A stretch of 22,569 bases of DNA from positions 1 through 22,569 of the forward strand of contig CAXTSL010000047.1 of NCBI GenBank assembly GCA_964246975.1, given 5' to 3'. Of this stretch, positions 1-8,115 are shown in pieces. The stretch comes from Glacieibacterium sp964246975. GTDB lineage: Bacteria; Pseudomonadota; Alphaproteobacteria; Sphingomonadales; Sphingomonadaceae. The position numbers were made by a program, and so were the translations under genes. The notes beneath the pieces are model-generated. The model had not been told where the DNA came from. It searched no databases and saw only the letters and a list, made by a program, of their open reading frames with translations. Positions within the stretch are counted from its first letter, which is position 1. Each line of letters begins with the position of its first letter.

Positions 1-2129
1 CGCAGGGCACGGTGCGCCACGACGGCGACGACCCCTATCTCGTCGTCGCCGCCGACAAGGGCACCGCGACCTTCTCCGACATCGCCAACGCGATCAGCTT
101 GCGTCATGGCTTCTGGCTCGGCGACGCGTTCGCGAGCGGCGGCAAGAATGGCTACGATCACAAGGCGATGGCGATCACCGCCAAGGGCGCGTGGATTTCG
201 GTGACGCGGCACTTCCGCGAGCTCGGCGTCGACGTGCAGGCCGATCCGATCCGCACCGTCGGCTGCGGCGACATGTCGGGCGACGTGTTCGGCAACGGCA
301 TGTTGCTGTCGCAGTCGATCCTGCTGCTCGCGGCGTTCGACCACCGCCACATCTTCCTCGACCCTGCGCCCGATGCCGCGATCAGCTTTGCCGAGCGCGC
401 ACGGCTGTTCGCGCTGCCGCGCTCGTCGTGGGACGATTACGACAAGACGCTGATCTCGCCGGGCGGCGGCGTTTTTCCGCGCAGCCAGAAGTCGATTTCG
501 ATCACGCCCCAGGTGCGCGCCGCACTGGGTATCGCGACCGACGAACTGTCGCCCGACGCGCTGATCGTCGCGATCCTCAAGGCCAAGGTCGATCTGCTGT
601 GGTTCGGCGGCATCGGCACCTATCTAAAGGCGGCGAGCGAAAGCAACGCCGACGCGGGCGACCGTGCCAATGACGCGCATCGCGTCGACGGCGCGCAGGT
701 CGGCGCGAAGGTCGTGGGGGAGGGTGCCAATCTCGCGCTGACGCAGGCCGGACGCCTCGAATTCGCGCTTGCCGGGGGCCGCATCAACACCGACTTCATC
801 GACAATTCGGCAGGCGTCGACTGCTCCGACAACGAGGTCAACATCAAGATCGCGCTGAACGGCGAGGTCGCCGCCGGGCGTCTCGACGAGGCGGGGCGCG
901 ACGCGCTGCTCGTCGCGATGACCCCCGACGTCGCCGCACTCGTGCTGCGCGACAATACCCTCCAGACGCAGGCGCTGAGTATCGCCGAGCGCGGCGGGGC
1001 GGCGGCGCTGCCCGGCCACATCCGGCTGATCGAGGCGCTCGAAGACGGCCCCGCGCAACTCGACCGCAAGGTCGAGGGGCTGGCGTCGGCCGAGGCGTTG
1101 GCGCAGCGCGGGCGTAGCGGCGGGCACCTCGAACGTCCCGAACTCGCGGTCGTCATGGCCTATGCCAAGATGGCCGTCTACGACGTGCTGGTGACGAGCG
1201 CGCTGTGCGACGATGCGCTGCTCGCCGCCGACCTCCACATGGCCTTCCCCAAGGCGATGCAGGAGCGCTTTCCCGCCGCCATCGACGGCCACCGCCTGCG
1301 CCGCGAATTGATCGCGACCAAGCTCGCCAATGCGCTGATCAATCGCGGCGGGCTGACTTTGCCGTTCGAGTTGGCCGAGGAGATGGGCGTCGGCCTCGCC
1401 GAGGTCGCGGGGGCCTTCGTCGCGGCGCGCGTGCTGTTCGAGTTCCGCGACCTGTGGGCGGCGATCGAGGCGGCGGCGATCCCCGGCACCGTCGCGCTCG
1501 ACCTGCACGTCGACGCCGTCGCGGTGCTGCGGACGCAGATGGCCGATCTGCTGCGTTCGGGCGGCGGGCGTTCGCCCTCCGAACTGGTCGCCAAGCTCAA
1601 GCCCGGGATCGAGCGGCTCGGCGGCAGCGTTTTCGACCTGCTGCGCCCCGAACCGCGCGCGCAGATCGAGCGGGCGCGGGCGCGGCTGACGGGCTGGGGC
1701 ACGCCCCCCGCCATCGTCGAGCGGCTGCTGTGCATCGAGGCGCTCGACGGCGCGGTCGGGGTCGGCCTGCTCGCTGCCGATCTCGGGCTCGACGAGGCGG
1801 CGGCAGCGGCGGCGTACACGCGGCTCGGCGAGGCGCTCGGTCTCGATTGGGCCAAGGGTGCCGCGGCCGGGCTCGACCCCGCCGATCCATGGGAGCGCCT
1901 GCTGCAGGCCGGGCTGGTGCGTGACTTCGAACAGCTTCGCCTCGACCTGATGCGCCGGGTCGTGCCCGAAGGCGGCGATCCGGTTGCTGCGGTCGATGCC
2001 TGGCTCAAGGACAACGCCTCCCGCGTCGAACGCATCGCCGCCCCGGTGGCGCGCGCGCGGGCCAGCGGCGCGGTCACCACCGCGATGCTGGCGCACCTTG
2101 CGAGCACGGCGCGCGGGGGGTTAAATTGA
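1..2129 (+). CDS. NAD-specific glutamate dehydrogenase (large ~180 kDa type), 3' part
   Basis: The reading frame is open at the left window edge (in-frame codons begin at base 3) and stops at TGA 2127-2129, so about 709 C-terminal residues of a protein usually near 1,600 residues are present. The enzyme oxidatively deaminates glutamate to 2-oxoglutarate and ammonium with NAD+, in the cytoplasm. The first visible residues include AADKGTATFSDIAN, GFWLGDAFASGG, GYDHK and GDMSGDVFGNGMLLS, which are hallmark blocks of the large-type catalytic core. Further on come FDHRHIFLDPAPD, LPRSSWDDYD and the nucleotide-binding end of the core (KVVGEGANLALTQAGR, then the FIDNSAGVDCSDNEVNIKI block). The remaining roughly 400 residues form the helical C-terminal region typical of this family. 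The GTG at base 12 is an internal Val codon, not a start. The upstream promoter and N-terminal regulatory half lie outside the window. Family assignment is very secure. Confidence 0.95.
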   Translation, partial: QGTVRHDGDDPYLVVAADKGTATFSDIANAISLRHGFWLGDAFASGGKNGYDHKAMAITAKGAWISVTRHFRELGVDVQADPIRTVGCGDMSGDVFGNGMLLSQSILLLAAFDHRHIFLDPAPDAAISFAERARLFALPRSSWDDYDKTLISPGGGVFPRSQKSISITPQVRAALGIATDELSPDALIVAILKAKVDLLWFGGIGTYLKAASESNADAGDRANDAHRVDGAQVGAKVVGEGANLALTQAGRLEFALAGGRINTDFIDNSAGVDCSDNEVNIKIALNGEVAAGRLDEAGRDALLVAMTPDVAALVLRDNTLQTQALSIAERGGAAALPGHIRLIEALEDGPAQLDRKVEGLASAEALAQRGRSGGHLERPELAVVMAYAKMAVYDVLVTSALCDDALLAADLHMAFPKAMQERFPAAIDGHRLRRELIATKLANALINRGGLTLPFELAEEMGVGLAEVAGAFVAARVLFEFRDLWAAIEAAAIPGTVALDLHVDAVAVLRTQMADLLRSGGGRSPSELVAKLKPGIERLGGSVFDLLRPEPRAQIERARARLTGWGTPPAIVERLLCIEALDGAVGVGLLAADLGLDEAAAAAAYTRLGEALGLDWAKGAAAGLDPADPWERLLQAGLVRDFEQLRLDLMRRVVPEGGDPVAAVDAWLKDNASRVERIAAPVARARASGAVTTAMLAHLASTARGGLN

Positions 2130-2154
2130 CGGTGTTGAGCAACGGGAGCAGCGG

Positions 2155-2562
2155 ATGCGATCGATCAGAATATTCGTCCGGCTTGCTGCGGTCGTCTCCG
2201 CAGGCATCGCCGCACCTGTCGTCGCCGCCACCACGGCAGAGCGATACTGTCTGATTACCGACGTCACGGCCTTTGAAGCCCGTGTCCATATCCGGTGCAG
2301 CCAACCCCCGATGCCATCGTCGAACAACGGACCGGGCGGCGCGCTCGAAACCAAGATCGACAAGTTTCTCTATGAGCAAACACCCTATTTCGCGGTCGAA
2401 TCCAGTAGTCCGCTCGCCGGGCAGCTCGCTGTGCTCGGGGTTGCGGCGATGCAGTCGAATATGGTCGTGAAAATCGTGTTTCGGACCGATACCGCGCTGA
2501 ATCCGGTCGGGTGCCAAAAAAACGACTGCCGCCGTCTGCTGTCGTTCTGGATGATCAAATAA
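2155..2562 (+). CDS. small secreted four-cysteine protein, unknown family
   Basis: Encodes 135 residues of a family I do not recognise. The ATG at 2155 follows a GGGAG ribosome-binding site at good spacing (around 2144). Residues 1 to about 25 form a standard Sec signal peptide: Arg residues, then an Ala/Val-rich core ending in VVAA, with likely cleavage near A25. The mature part has exactly four cysteines (C32, C48, C120, C125), two near each end. That pattern suggests two disulfide bonds in the periplasm or outside the cell. It lies 25 bases after the glutamate dehydrogenase stop and may be read from that transcript. It is convergent with the cytochrome gene, with its stop next to that operon's terminator. 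Base composition looks somewhat less GC-rich than its neighbours, which would fit later acquisition, but I did not compute this. Coding status is supported by the signal peptide and ribosome site; function is unknown. Confidence 0.72.
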   Translation: MRSIRIFVRLAAVVSAGIAAPVVAATTAERYCLITDVTAFEARVHIRCSQPPMPSSNNGPGGALETKIDKFLYEQTPYFAVESSSPLAGQLAVLGVAAMQSNMVVKIVFRTDTALNPVGCQKNDCRRLLSFWMIK

Positions 2563-2584
2563 AGCACTGCCGCGTCGGCAGCGC
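2557..2584 (-). terminator. rho-independent terminator of the beta-helix/diheme cytochrome operon
   Basis: Read on the minus strand, a 9-bp stem (GCGCTGCCG with CGGCAGTGC, one G-U pair) closes a 3-base ACG loop and is followed directly by TTTATTT. It begins 3 bases after the stop codon of the cytochrome gene. On the plus strand the same hairpin lacks a T-tract, so it should act mainly on the minus-strand operon. Its tail overlaps the stop codon region of the convergent secreted-protein gene. Confidence 0.75.
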
Positions 2585-2587
2585 CGA

Positions 2588-3601
2588 TCACGCGGCGGGC
2601 ATCGCCGCGATCCACGCCTCGATCAGCGCGACCCCTTCCGCGTGCGTCACCGTCCGCCCGAACTGCGGCATCATCACCCCGGGCTCGTCGGACGCCATGC
2701 GGTGGACGAGGATCGACGCCTCGGGATGCGCGGGCGCGATCGCGAAGGCCAGCCCGCCCGAGCCGCGTCCCGCCGCGACGGGACGCTTGCCGATGCCAAG
2801 GATGGCAGGGTCGGTTTCCTCGAGATCGAGATACAGGCCGGAATTCGACGCGAACCCCGCGCGGCTGTGGCAATGCGCGCAGTTACTGTCGAGATAGGCG
2901 CGCGCGCGTGATGAAACCGGCGTCCGGGGGTCGTCCCAGCGCGGCGTCGCGGCGACCTGCGCCAGCGGCGGCGCGCCGGTCAACAGGCCGACGCGGATCA
3001 GCCGCGCCAGCTGGTTCTCGCCGTCGAGATCGCCATTGAGGTTGCGCGCCTTCGGACCGATCGGCGTCACCGCGTCGCCCTGCAGATGGCATTGCTTGCA
3101 CTGGTTGACGTTGGGCACGGCATAGTCGATCGCGCGACCGCGGTACGACACCGCCACGCGCGCGCCCGAGCGGACCAGTCGCGCCTCGGTCTGCGCCGCA
3201 TTCCAGACATAGGTGTTGGGCACCCAGCCGTCGGCCTTGCGGATCAGCAGGCGCGTCTCGATGAAGCGTTCGCGCGCCGCCGCCGGGTAGGCGAAGGTCT
3301 TGACCAGCACCGTGCCGACCGGGAGGTCGAGAACGCCCGTCGGCGTGTATGTGGCGGCGCGGCCCGGCGGCAGGAAGAGCAGCCGGTGCTTGTCGGCATA
3401 GTCGCTGAACAGCGGCGTGTTGAGCGCGTAGGGCGTCAGCCCGGCGTTCGGCGTTCGGGCACCCGCATCCGAAAACAGCCGATAGGCGGCGAGCGTCGGT
3501 GCCGGCTGCGGCGCGAGCACCAGCGCCAGATCGACTGGCAGCGGGGCAGGGGTGAAGCCGAGCGGCGCCAGCAGGGCAAGCAGGTCGATCCGAAACTTCA
3601 T
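2588..3601 (-). CDS. diheme cytochrome c, HNE_0200/SO2930-type family (partner of beta-helix protein)
   Basis: Encodes 337 residues with two CXXCH heme-binding motifs: C168-K-Q-C171-H172 and C241-A-H-C244-H245. M310/M311 (in GVMMPQ) could supply an axial ligand. The N-terminus (MKFRIDLLALLAPLGF) resembles an export signal, as needed for periplasmic heme attachment. Residues ~35-165 form a non-heme N-terminal domain containing the family-typical stretch LTPYALNTPLFSDYADKHR. The order (N-terminal domain, then two heme sites) fits the family I recall as TIGR03806, whose members usually lie next to, or are fused with, a parallel beta-helix protein. That is the case here: the start codon overlaps the upstream gene's stop in an ATGA (3601-3598), so translation is probably coupled. 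The longer in-frame extension to 4462 runs inside the beta-helix gene and is a shadow. A redox role is certain in outline; electron partner and substrate are unknown. Confidence 0.88.
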   Translation of the reverse strand: MKFRIDLLALLAPLGFTPAPLPVDLALVLAPQPAPTLAAYRLFSDAGARTPNAGLTPYALNTPLFSDYADKHRLLFLPPGRAATYTPTGVLDLPVGTVLVKTFAYPAAARERFIETRLLIRKADGWVPNTYVWNAAQTEARLVRSGARVAVSYRGRAIDYAVPNVNQCKQCHLQGDAVTPIGPKARNLNGDLDGENQLARLIRVGLLTGAPPLAQVAATPRWDDPRTPVSSRARAYLDSNCAHCHSRAGFASNSGLYLDLEETDPAILGIGKRPVAAGRGSGGLAFAIAPAHPEASILVHRMASDEPGVMMPQFGRTVTHAEGVALIEAWIAAMPAA

Positions 3602-4848
3602 CGCGCAGCGGTCGGAACACCGCCCGCCGCCCGCGCCAATTGCGGTGCCGGCAGCGCGATCGCCGCCGGTTCGGCGAGCGCCGCGCCGCCATAGGGCGGG
3701 GCGAGCGACGGACGCGCCGCGCCGATCGATGCCCCCTGCGTGACGAGCCCGAGCGTCAGCATCGGGCCGTCGGCGACCGCGAGACTGGTGGCCGGGCTGA
3801 CCATTTCGCCGCCTGGCGTGCGGAAGCCGGTCACGCCGTCCCACATGATCGGCGGCAGCGTGCCGCCGACCGCCGCCGCCAGTTCCTTGCCGCCCTCGAA
3901 CGCCGGCGCAAAGCCGTTGCGACCGAAGCGATTGCCATGCACCGCGACGCCACGCGGCAGCGGGTTGTAGGCGGGATCGGTGAACGCGCTGCGGTAGGAG
4001 ACCAGCATCACCGCCGCGCCGCCGTTGCCGTCGAGGCGGTTGTCGAAGACGTGGATATCGCGATTGGCCATCACCATGATGCCCGTACCCGTCGGTACCT
4101 GCGCGACGATGTTGCCCTTGGCGGCAAAGTTCGGCGTGTCGTTGGCGACGACCTCGTTCTTGAAGACGCGAATCGAATGGCCGCCCATCTGCGGCAGGCC
4201 GGGCAGGTCGAAGATCAGGATGCCGCCCGCATTGTGCGTCGCAACGTTGCCGAAAACGTCGGCATTGTAGCTGTTTTCGATCTCGATGCCCGCGACATTG
4301 AACTCGGCGCGGCTGTCGCGGACGACGATGTTTTTCGACTGACCGACGTAGATGCCTGCGTCGGACGCGCCGCGCACCGTGACGCGGTCGATCAGCACAT
4401 CGCTCGAACTGACCGGATAGACGCCGTAGGCGCCGTTGGTTTCCTTCGGCGCGCCGGTCCATTCGACGCGCAGGCGCACGAAGCTGATGCCCTTGCTGCC
4501 CTTTGACTTGATCCCGTTGCCCTTGGCGTTCTCGACGCCGAAATCGCGCAGCAGCACGTCGTTCGAGGTCACCAGCAGCCCCTCGCCCGACCCCTTCTGT
4601 CCGTCGAACGACAGCACCGTCCGCGTCTCGCCCGCCCCCGCCACGGTCACCCCCGCAACATCGAGCGACAGCCCTTCGGTAAACGCGAAGCGTCCCGCCG
4701 CAAGCTGCACCGTATCGCCGGGCGCGGCATCGATCAGCGCGGTCTGCAGCCGCGCCTGTGCGCCCGGCCCGGGTGCGACGGCGATCGTCCGCGCGGCGCC
4801 AGGCACGGCGACGCCGACAAGTAACAGGGCGGTCAACATGCGCGTCAT
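3598..4848 (-). CDS. secreted parallel beta-helix repeat protein (TIGR03805-type)
   Basis: Encodes 416 residues. I chose ATG 4848 because a GAGAGG ribosome-binding site sits 7 bases upstream and the protein then begins with a clean signal peptide (MTRMLTALLLVGVAVPGAA, cleavage near residue 19-20). The alternative start at 4902 adds a charged leader without such a site and was rejected. Residues ~25-340 are a run of Asn/Gly/Val-rich turns, for example NDVLLRDFGVENAKGNGI, SDVLIDRVTVRGASDAGIYV, KNIVVRDSRAEFNVAGIEIEN and RDIHVFDNRLDGNGGAAVML, typical of right-handed beta-helices that bind or cut polysaccharides. The C-terminal ~60 residues are Ala/Pro-rich and probably unstructured. No catalytic triad could be assigned by eye. 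The stop overlaps the start of the diheme cytochrome gene by four bases. The pair is conserved, but its biochemical role is not established. Confidence 0.87.
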   Translation of the reverse strand: MTRMLTALLLVGVAVPGAARTIAVAPGPGAQARLQTALIDAAPGDTVQLAAGRFAFTEGLSLDVAGVTVAGAGETRTVLSFDGQKGSGEGLLVTSNDVLLRDFGVENAKGNGIKSKGSKGISFVRLRVEWTGAPKETNGAYGVYPVSSSDVLIDRVTVRGASDAGIYVGQSKNIVVRDSRAEFNVAGIEIENSYNADVFGNVATHNAGGILIFDLPGLPQMGGHSIRVFKNEVVANDTPNFAAKGNIVAQVPTGTGIMVMANRDIHVFDNRLDGNGGAAVMLVSYRSAFTDPAYNPLPRGVAVHGNRFGRNGFAPAFEGGKELAAAVGGTLPPIMWDGVTGFRTPGGEMVSPATSLAVADGPMLTLGLVTQGASIGAARPSLAPPYGGAALAEPAAIALPAPQLARAAGGVPTAAR

Positions 4849-4879
4849 CGCCTGGCCTCTCGAAGGATCGGGGCCCACC

Positions 4880-4907
4880 AGTCTAGCGTGCGCGCGCCGC
4901 ATGTCGA
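4880..4907 (-). promoter_or_regulatory. candidate promoter of the beta-helix/cytochrome operon
   Basis: On the minus strand, TCGACA (4907-4902) lies 16 bases before TAGACT (4885-4880). They match the -35 and -10 consensus at five and four of six positions. Transcription would begin about 25-30 bases upstream of ATG 4848, leaving room for the GAGAGG ribosome-binding site. This is a by-eye match only. Confidence 0.35.
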
Positions 4908-4983
4908 CCTATCCCGTATTGCATCCAAAGCGGTCCAAATCTCGTAACAAATCGCACGGGATGTGGCCGACAGCGTTGTGCAA

Positions 4984-5006
4984 CCAAAGCTTTATTAAAG
5001 ATTTGG
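4984..5006. promoter_or_regulatory. AT-rich 23-bp dyad, possible operator
   Basis: Two nested inverted repeats share the same centre at base 4995: outer arms CCAAA (4984-4988) and TTTGG (5002-5006), inner arms CTTTA (4990-4994) and TAAAG (4996-5000). Ten of eleven base pairs match; only 4989/5001 fails. It is the most AT-rich spot I see in an otherwise GC-rich window and lies between divergent transcription units, as expected for a binding site of a dimeric regulator. The regulator is unknown. Confidence 0.5.
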
Positions 5007-5153
5007 GTCCATAGCATGACTTCCTGACCCTTGACGGCCACGCGGCAGTGACAGCGCCGCATACTGCATCCAAGTCCCACTTGACGGGCAGGTGCGCGAC
5101 TGCGGGGCCGTTATCCAAACGGTGCGCGAACGACAAAGGGGCGGGGCGGCGTA

Positions 5154-8087
5154 ATGGCAACGCGGTACGACGAGGCAGCGGAAGCGAGGACGCCCATTGC
5201 GGCGGCACCGCGCGCCGCGCTGTCGTTCGCTGCCAATGACGGCGACCGCCGCCGGTCGTCGCCCGCACTGCCGCACGATCTGGCGCGCGTCTTCGCGCAC
5301 GGCGTCGTCGGAGTCGTGCGCGGCAGCATTCGCAAGGGTCCCGACTGGGCCAACGACAGCTTCCTCGCGATGTCGGGCTACGACCGCCACGAAATCGAGG
5401 CCGGGACGCTCGACTGGGTCGCCATGACGCCGCCCGAATGGCTGCCCACCGATGTCGAACGGCTGGCGGCGGCGCGGCACGCCGGTTACTCGGCGACCTA
5501 TGAAAAGGAGTTCTGGCGCAAGGACGGCAGCCGCTGGCCGGTCATCGTCGGCTTTACCATCGACGCCGACGAGACCGACCTGGTCACCGTCTTCGTCGTC
5601 GACCTGACAGCATCGAAGCTGGCGGAAACGGCGCGCCGCGACGCTGACCGACATTATGCGCGCTTCTTCGAAGTCTCGAAGGCGGCATTCTGGACTGCCG
5701 ATGCCTCCGGGCGCGTCTCGTTTGTCAGCCAGACCACCGCCGACCGCCTCGGCACCGACGCCGAACTCGACAATCCCGAGGATCAAGCGGCGCTGATCCA
5801 TCCCGACGACCGCGCGTTTGCCGTCGCCACCTGGGCTCGCTCGATGGCCGAGGGCAGCGCCTACGACATCGAGGTCCGGGCGCGGGGCATGGACGGTGCC
5901 CCCTACCGCTGGACGCGCCTGCAGGCGTTTCCCGACCGCGTCGATGGCCACGTCACCGGCTGGTACGGGACCAGCGACGATGTCCACGAGCGCCGCGCCG
6001 CAACCGAAGCCCTGGTCGAGAGCGAGGCCCGCTTCAAGCGCCTTGCCGACGACGCGCCGGCGATGATCTGGCTGACCGACGCGAAGAACCGCACGACCTA
6101 TCTGTCGCGCGGCTGGCACGACTACACCGGGCAGACCGACGCCGAAGCGCTCGCCTTCGGCTGGATGGCGGCCATCCATCCCGACGACCGCGCGCGCCTG
6201 ACACCGGTCCGCGCCACGGTCGCGGCGCGCACGTCGTTCGATCTCGACTTCCGTCTGCGCCGTCATGACGGCGAATATCGCTGGATGTTGAGTTCGGGCC
6301 GTCCGCGCGGTGACGACAACAATGACGTTGCGGTCGGTTACGTCGGCTGCATCACCGATATTCACGCGCGCAAGGTCGCCGAGCGCGACCTCGCCTCGAT
6401 CCAGCAGCGCCTGTCGCAGGCGCTCGACGGCACCGGCGTGGGTGTGTGGGAATGGGATGCCGCGACCGACACGGTAATGATCAGCGGCAGTGCGCTGCAC
6501 ATCTCGGGCTTCCGCAACGTCGACGTCGATTATATCCCGATCGACTATCACCGCATGGTACACCGCGACGACAGCGAGCGGTTTTTCAAGGCGATGGCCG
6601 ACTATGTCGCGGGGCACACGACCGAATTTGCGGTCGAGATGCGGATTCGCACCAAGGACGGCGGCTGGGTCTGGGTGCTCGACCGCGGTACCGCGCTCGA
6701 CCGCGACGCGCAGGGTCGCGCGCTGCGGATGGTCGGGACGCTGACCAACATCGAGGACAGCAAGCGCGCCGAGGCGAAGCTGCGCTGGATCGTCGAACAC
6801 GACGCGCTGACCGGCCTCGCCAACCGGACCTTGTTCAACCAGCGGCTCGAGGCGGCATTGGCTGCGGCGGGCGGAAAAAACATGGTCGCGCTGGCGCTGC
6901 TCGACATCGACGATTTCAAGGCGGTGAACGATGTCCTCGGCCATGCCGCCGGCGACGCGTTGCTCGTCGTGCTCGCCGAGCGGCTGCGCGATTTCGCCTA
7001 TCCCGACGAGACCGTGGCGCGGTTGGGCGGCGACGAGTTCACCATCCTGATTCCCGCTTGCCGCGACGCGGACCACGTGACCGCGCGGCTCGAGACGTTG
7101 CGCGCGCGCCTCGCCCAGCCTTTCCTTCACGATGGCCACACGCTGACCTGCCGGTCGAGCATCGGGGTGACGCTCGCGCCGTGCCAAGGGCGCGATGCCT
7201 CGGCGCTGCTCAAGAACGCCGATATCGCGATGTATAGTTCGAAGAGCTTGCGGCGCGGCGCGGTGACGATGTTCGAACCGGCGCTCGGCGCGCAGGTGCG
7301 GCGCGACGCGACGGCGTTGCAGGCGCTGCGTGACGCGCTCGAAGCCGGATGGATCAAGCCCTGCTACCAGCCGGTCGTGCGGATCGTCAGCGGTGCGGTG
7401 ATCGGCTGCGAGGCGCTGGCGCACATCGACCATGGCGGGGCGATCGAGCCGCTCGACGCCAGCGTCGCGGGCGAGGACGCCGACCTCGCGGTGCGCCTCG
7501 GCGACGCCATGCTCGATGCGGTCCTCGCCGACCTGTCGGGGTGGCGCACTGCGGGTCTCGTGACCGGGCGCGTCGCGATCAACGTCTCGTCGGTCGAACT
7601 GCGGCGCGGCGACTATGCCGAGCGGTTTCTTGCACGACTGGCGAGTGCGGGGGTCGCGCCGTCGCTGCTTCGCATCGAAGTTCTCGAAACGGTGCTGCTG
7701 GGGCGTGGGGCGGAGCGCAGCGCGGCGGCTCTGGCGACGCTCAGCGCGGCGGGTGTCTGCATCACGCTCGACGATTTCGGCACGGGCTATGCCTCACTGA
7801 CCCACCTGACCCGGCTGACGCTGGGGGCGATCAAGATCGACCGCAGCTTCGTGCGGCAGGTCGGATCCGGCGGTGGGCACGCGATCGTCAGTGCGATCAC
7901 CGGGCTCGGGGCGAATCTCGGGCTCGCGGTTATCGCCGACGGGGTCGCCGATGCAGTCCAGGCCGAGGTGCTCGCGGGCCTCGGCTGCGCGTTTGCGCAG
8001 GGCACTTATTTTCACCACGCGCTGTCTTCGCGCGACGTGACGACCCTGCTTGCAAGCCCCCTTGGTCCGCGCGCCGCCGCAGCCTAG
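5154..8087 (+). CDS. four-PAS GGDEF-EAL protein (c-di-GMP turnover sensor)
   Basis: Encodes 977 residues with no signal peptide or membrane segment, so it is a cytoplasmic sensor. ATG 5154 follows an AAGGGGCGGGG ribosome-binding stretch. Four PAS-type domains lie at about residues 40-155, 165-285, 290-412 and 420-545; the last three carry the PAC-like ending (for example YRWMLSSGRPRG and GYVGCITDI). The GGDEF domain begins at DALTGLANR (~550) with an intact GGDEF motif at 625-629, so diguanylate cyclase activity is possible. The inhibitory RxxD site five residues upstream is absent (YPDE instead). The EAL domain (~715-965) keeps E753-A-L and the DDFG pair D873/D874, but the loop after EAL is unusual (AHIDHGGAIEPLDASVAG). 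The usual AEGVE glutamate is aspartate (D929 in IADGV), and phosphodiesterase activity may be weak. The gene is followed 28 bases later by the NADH dehydrogenase gene. Confidence 0.93.
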   Translation: MATRYDEAAEARTPIAAAPRAALSFAANDGDRRRSSPALPHDLARVFAHGVVGVVRGSIRKGPDWANDSFLAMSGYDRHEIEAGTLDWVAMTPPEWLPTDVERLAAARHAGYSATYEKEFWRKDGSRWPVIVGFTIDADETDLVTVFVVDLTASKLAETARRDADRHYARFFEVSKAAFWTADASGRVSFVSQTTADRLGTDAELDNPEDQAALIHPDDRAFAVATWARSMAEGSAYDIEVRARGMDGAPYRWTRLQAFPDRVDGHVTGWYGTSDDVHERRAATEALVESEARFKRLADDAPAMIWLTDAKNRTTYLSRGWHDYTGQTDAEALAFGWMAAIHPDDRARLTPVRATVAARTSFDLDFRLRRHDGEYRWMLSSGRPRGDDNNDVAVGYVGCITDIHARKVAERDLASIQQRLSQALDGTGVGVWEWDAATDTVMISGSALHISGFRNVDVDYIPIDYHRMVHRDDSERFFKAMADYVAGHTTEFAVEMRIRTKDGGWVWVLDRGTALDRDAQGRALRMVGTLTNIEDSKRAEAKLRWIVEHDALTGLANRTLFNQRLEAALAAAGGKNMVALALLDIDDFKAVNDVLGHAAGDALLVVLAERLRDFAYPDETVARLGGDEFTILIPACRDADHVTARLETLRARLAQPFLHDGHTLTCRSSIGVTLAPCQGRDASALLKNADIAMYSSKSLRRGAVTMFEPALGAQVRRDATALQALRDALEAGWIKPCYQPVVRIVSGAVIGCEALAHIDHGGAIEPLDASVAGEDADLAVRLGDAMLDAVLADLSGWRTAGLVTGRVAINVSSVELRRGDYAERFLARLASAGVAPSLLRIEVLETVLLGRGAERSAAALATLSAAGVCITLDDFGTGYASLTHLTRLTLGAIKIDRSFVRQVGSGGGHAIVSAITGLGANLGLAVIADGVADAVQAEVLAGLGCAFAQGTYFHHALSSRDVTTLLASPLGPRAAAA

Positions 8088-8115
8088 GCTGCAACGCGGC
8101 AAGTGGGGGAAGTTC

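Larger units (their letters stand above)
4849..5153. other. divergent intergenic region with motif cluster
   Basis: These 305 bases separate the minus-strand beta-helix operon from the plus-strand GGDEF-EAL gene, so both promoters should lie here. No open frame with a plausible start was found. The sequence holds a 23-bp dyad at 4984-5006, and CCAAA motifs at 4925-4929, 4935-4939, 4984-4988 and 5115-5119, plus the complement TTTGG at 5002-5006. The first two copies are 10 bases apart, one helical turn. TTGACGG occurs at 5031 and 5081, but neither copy has a -10 element at normal spacing, so no plus-strand promoter is called. Confidence 0.6.

Noticed and set aside
624..2096. 490-codon minus-strand frame opposite glutamate dehydrogenase
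   Set aside because: Same shadow pattern; the plus strand carries the conserved enzyme blocks.
3602..4462. In-frame upstream extension of the diheme cytochrome gene
   Set aside because: It runs out of frame through the beta-helix gene; the signal-like N-terminus and ATGA overlap set the start at 3601.
5031..5090. Two TTGACGG boxes exactly 50 bases apart as a tandem promoter or repeat
   Set aside because: Base-by-base comparison of the two 50-base units shows only about chance similarity beyond the box, and neither has a -10 element at normal spacing.
4995..7433. 812-codon open frame on the minus strand opposite the GGDEF-EAL gene
   Set aside because: Low-complexity Arg/Val/Asp-rich product, no ribosome site, and it overlaps a gene with intact PAS and GGDEF motifs on the other strand.
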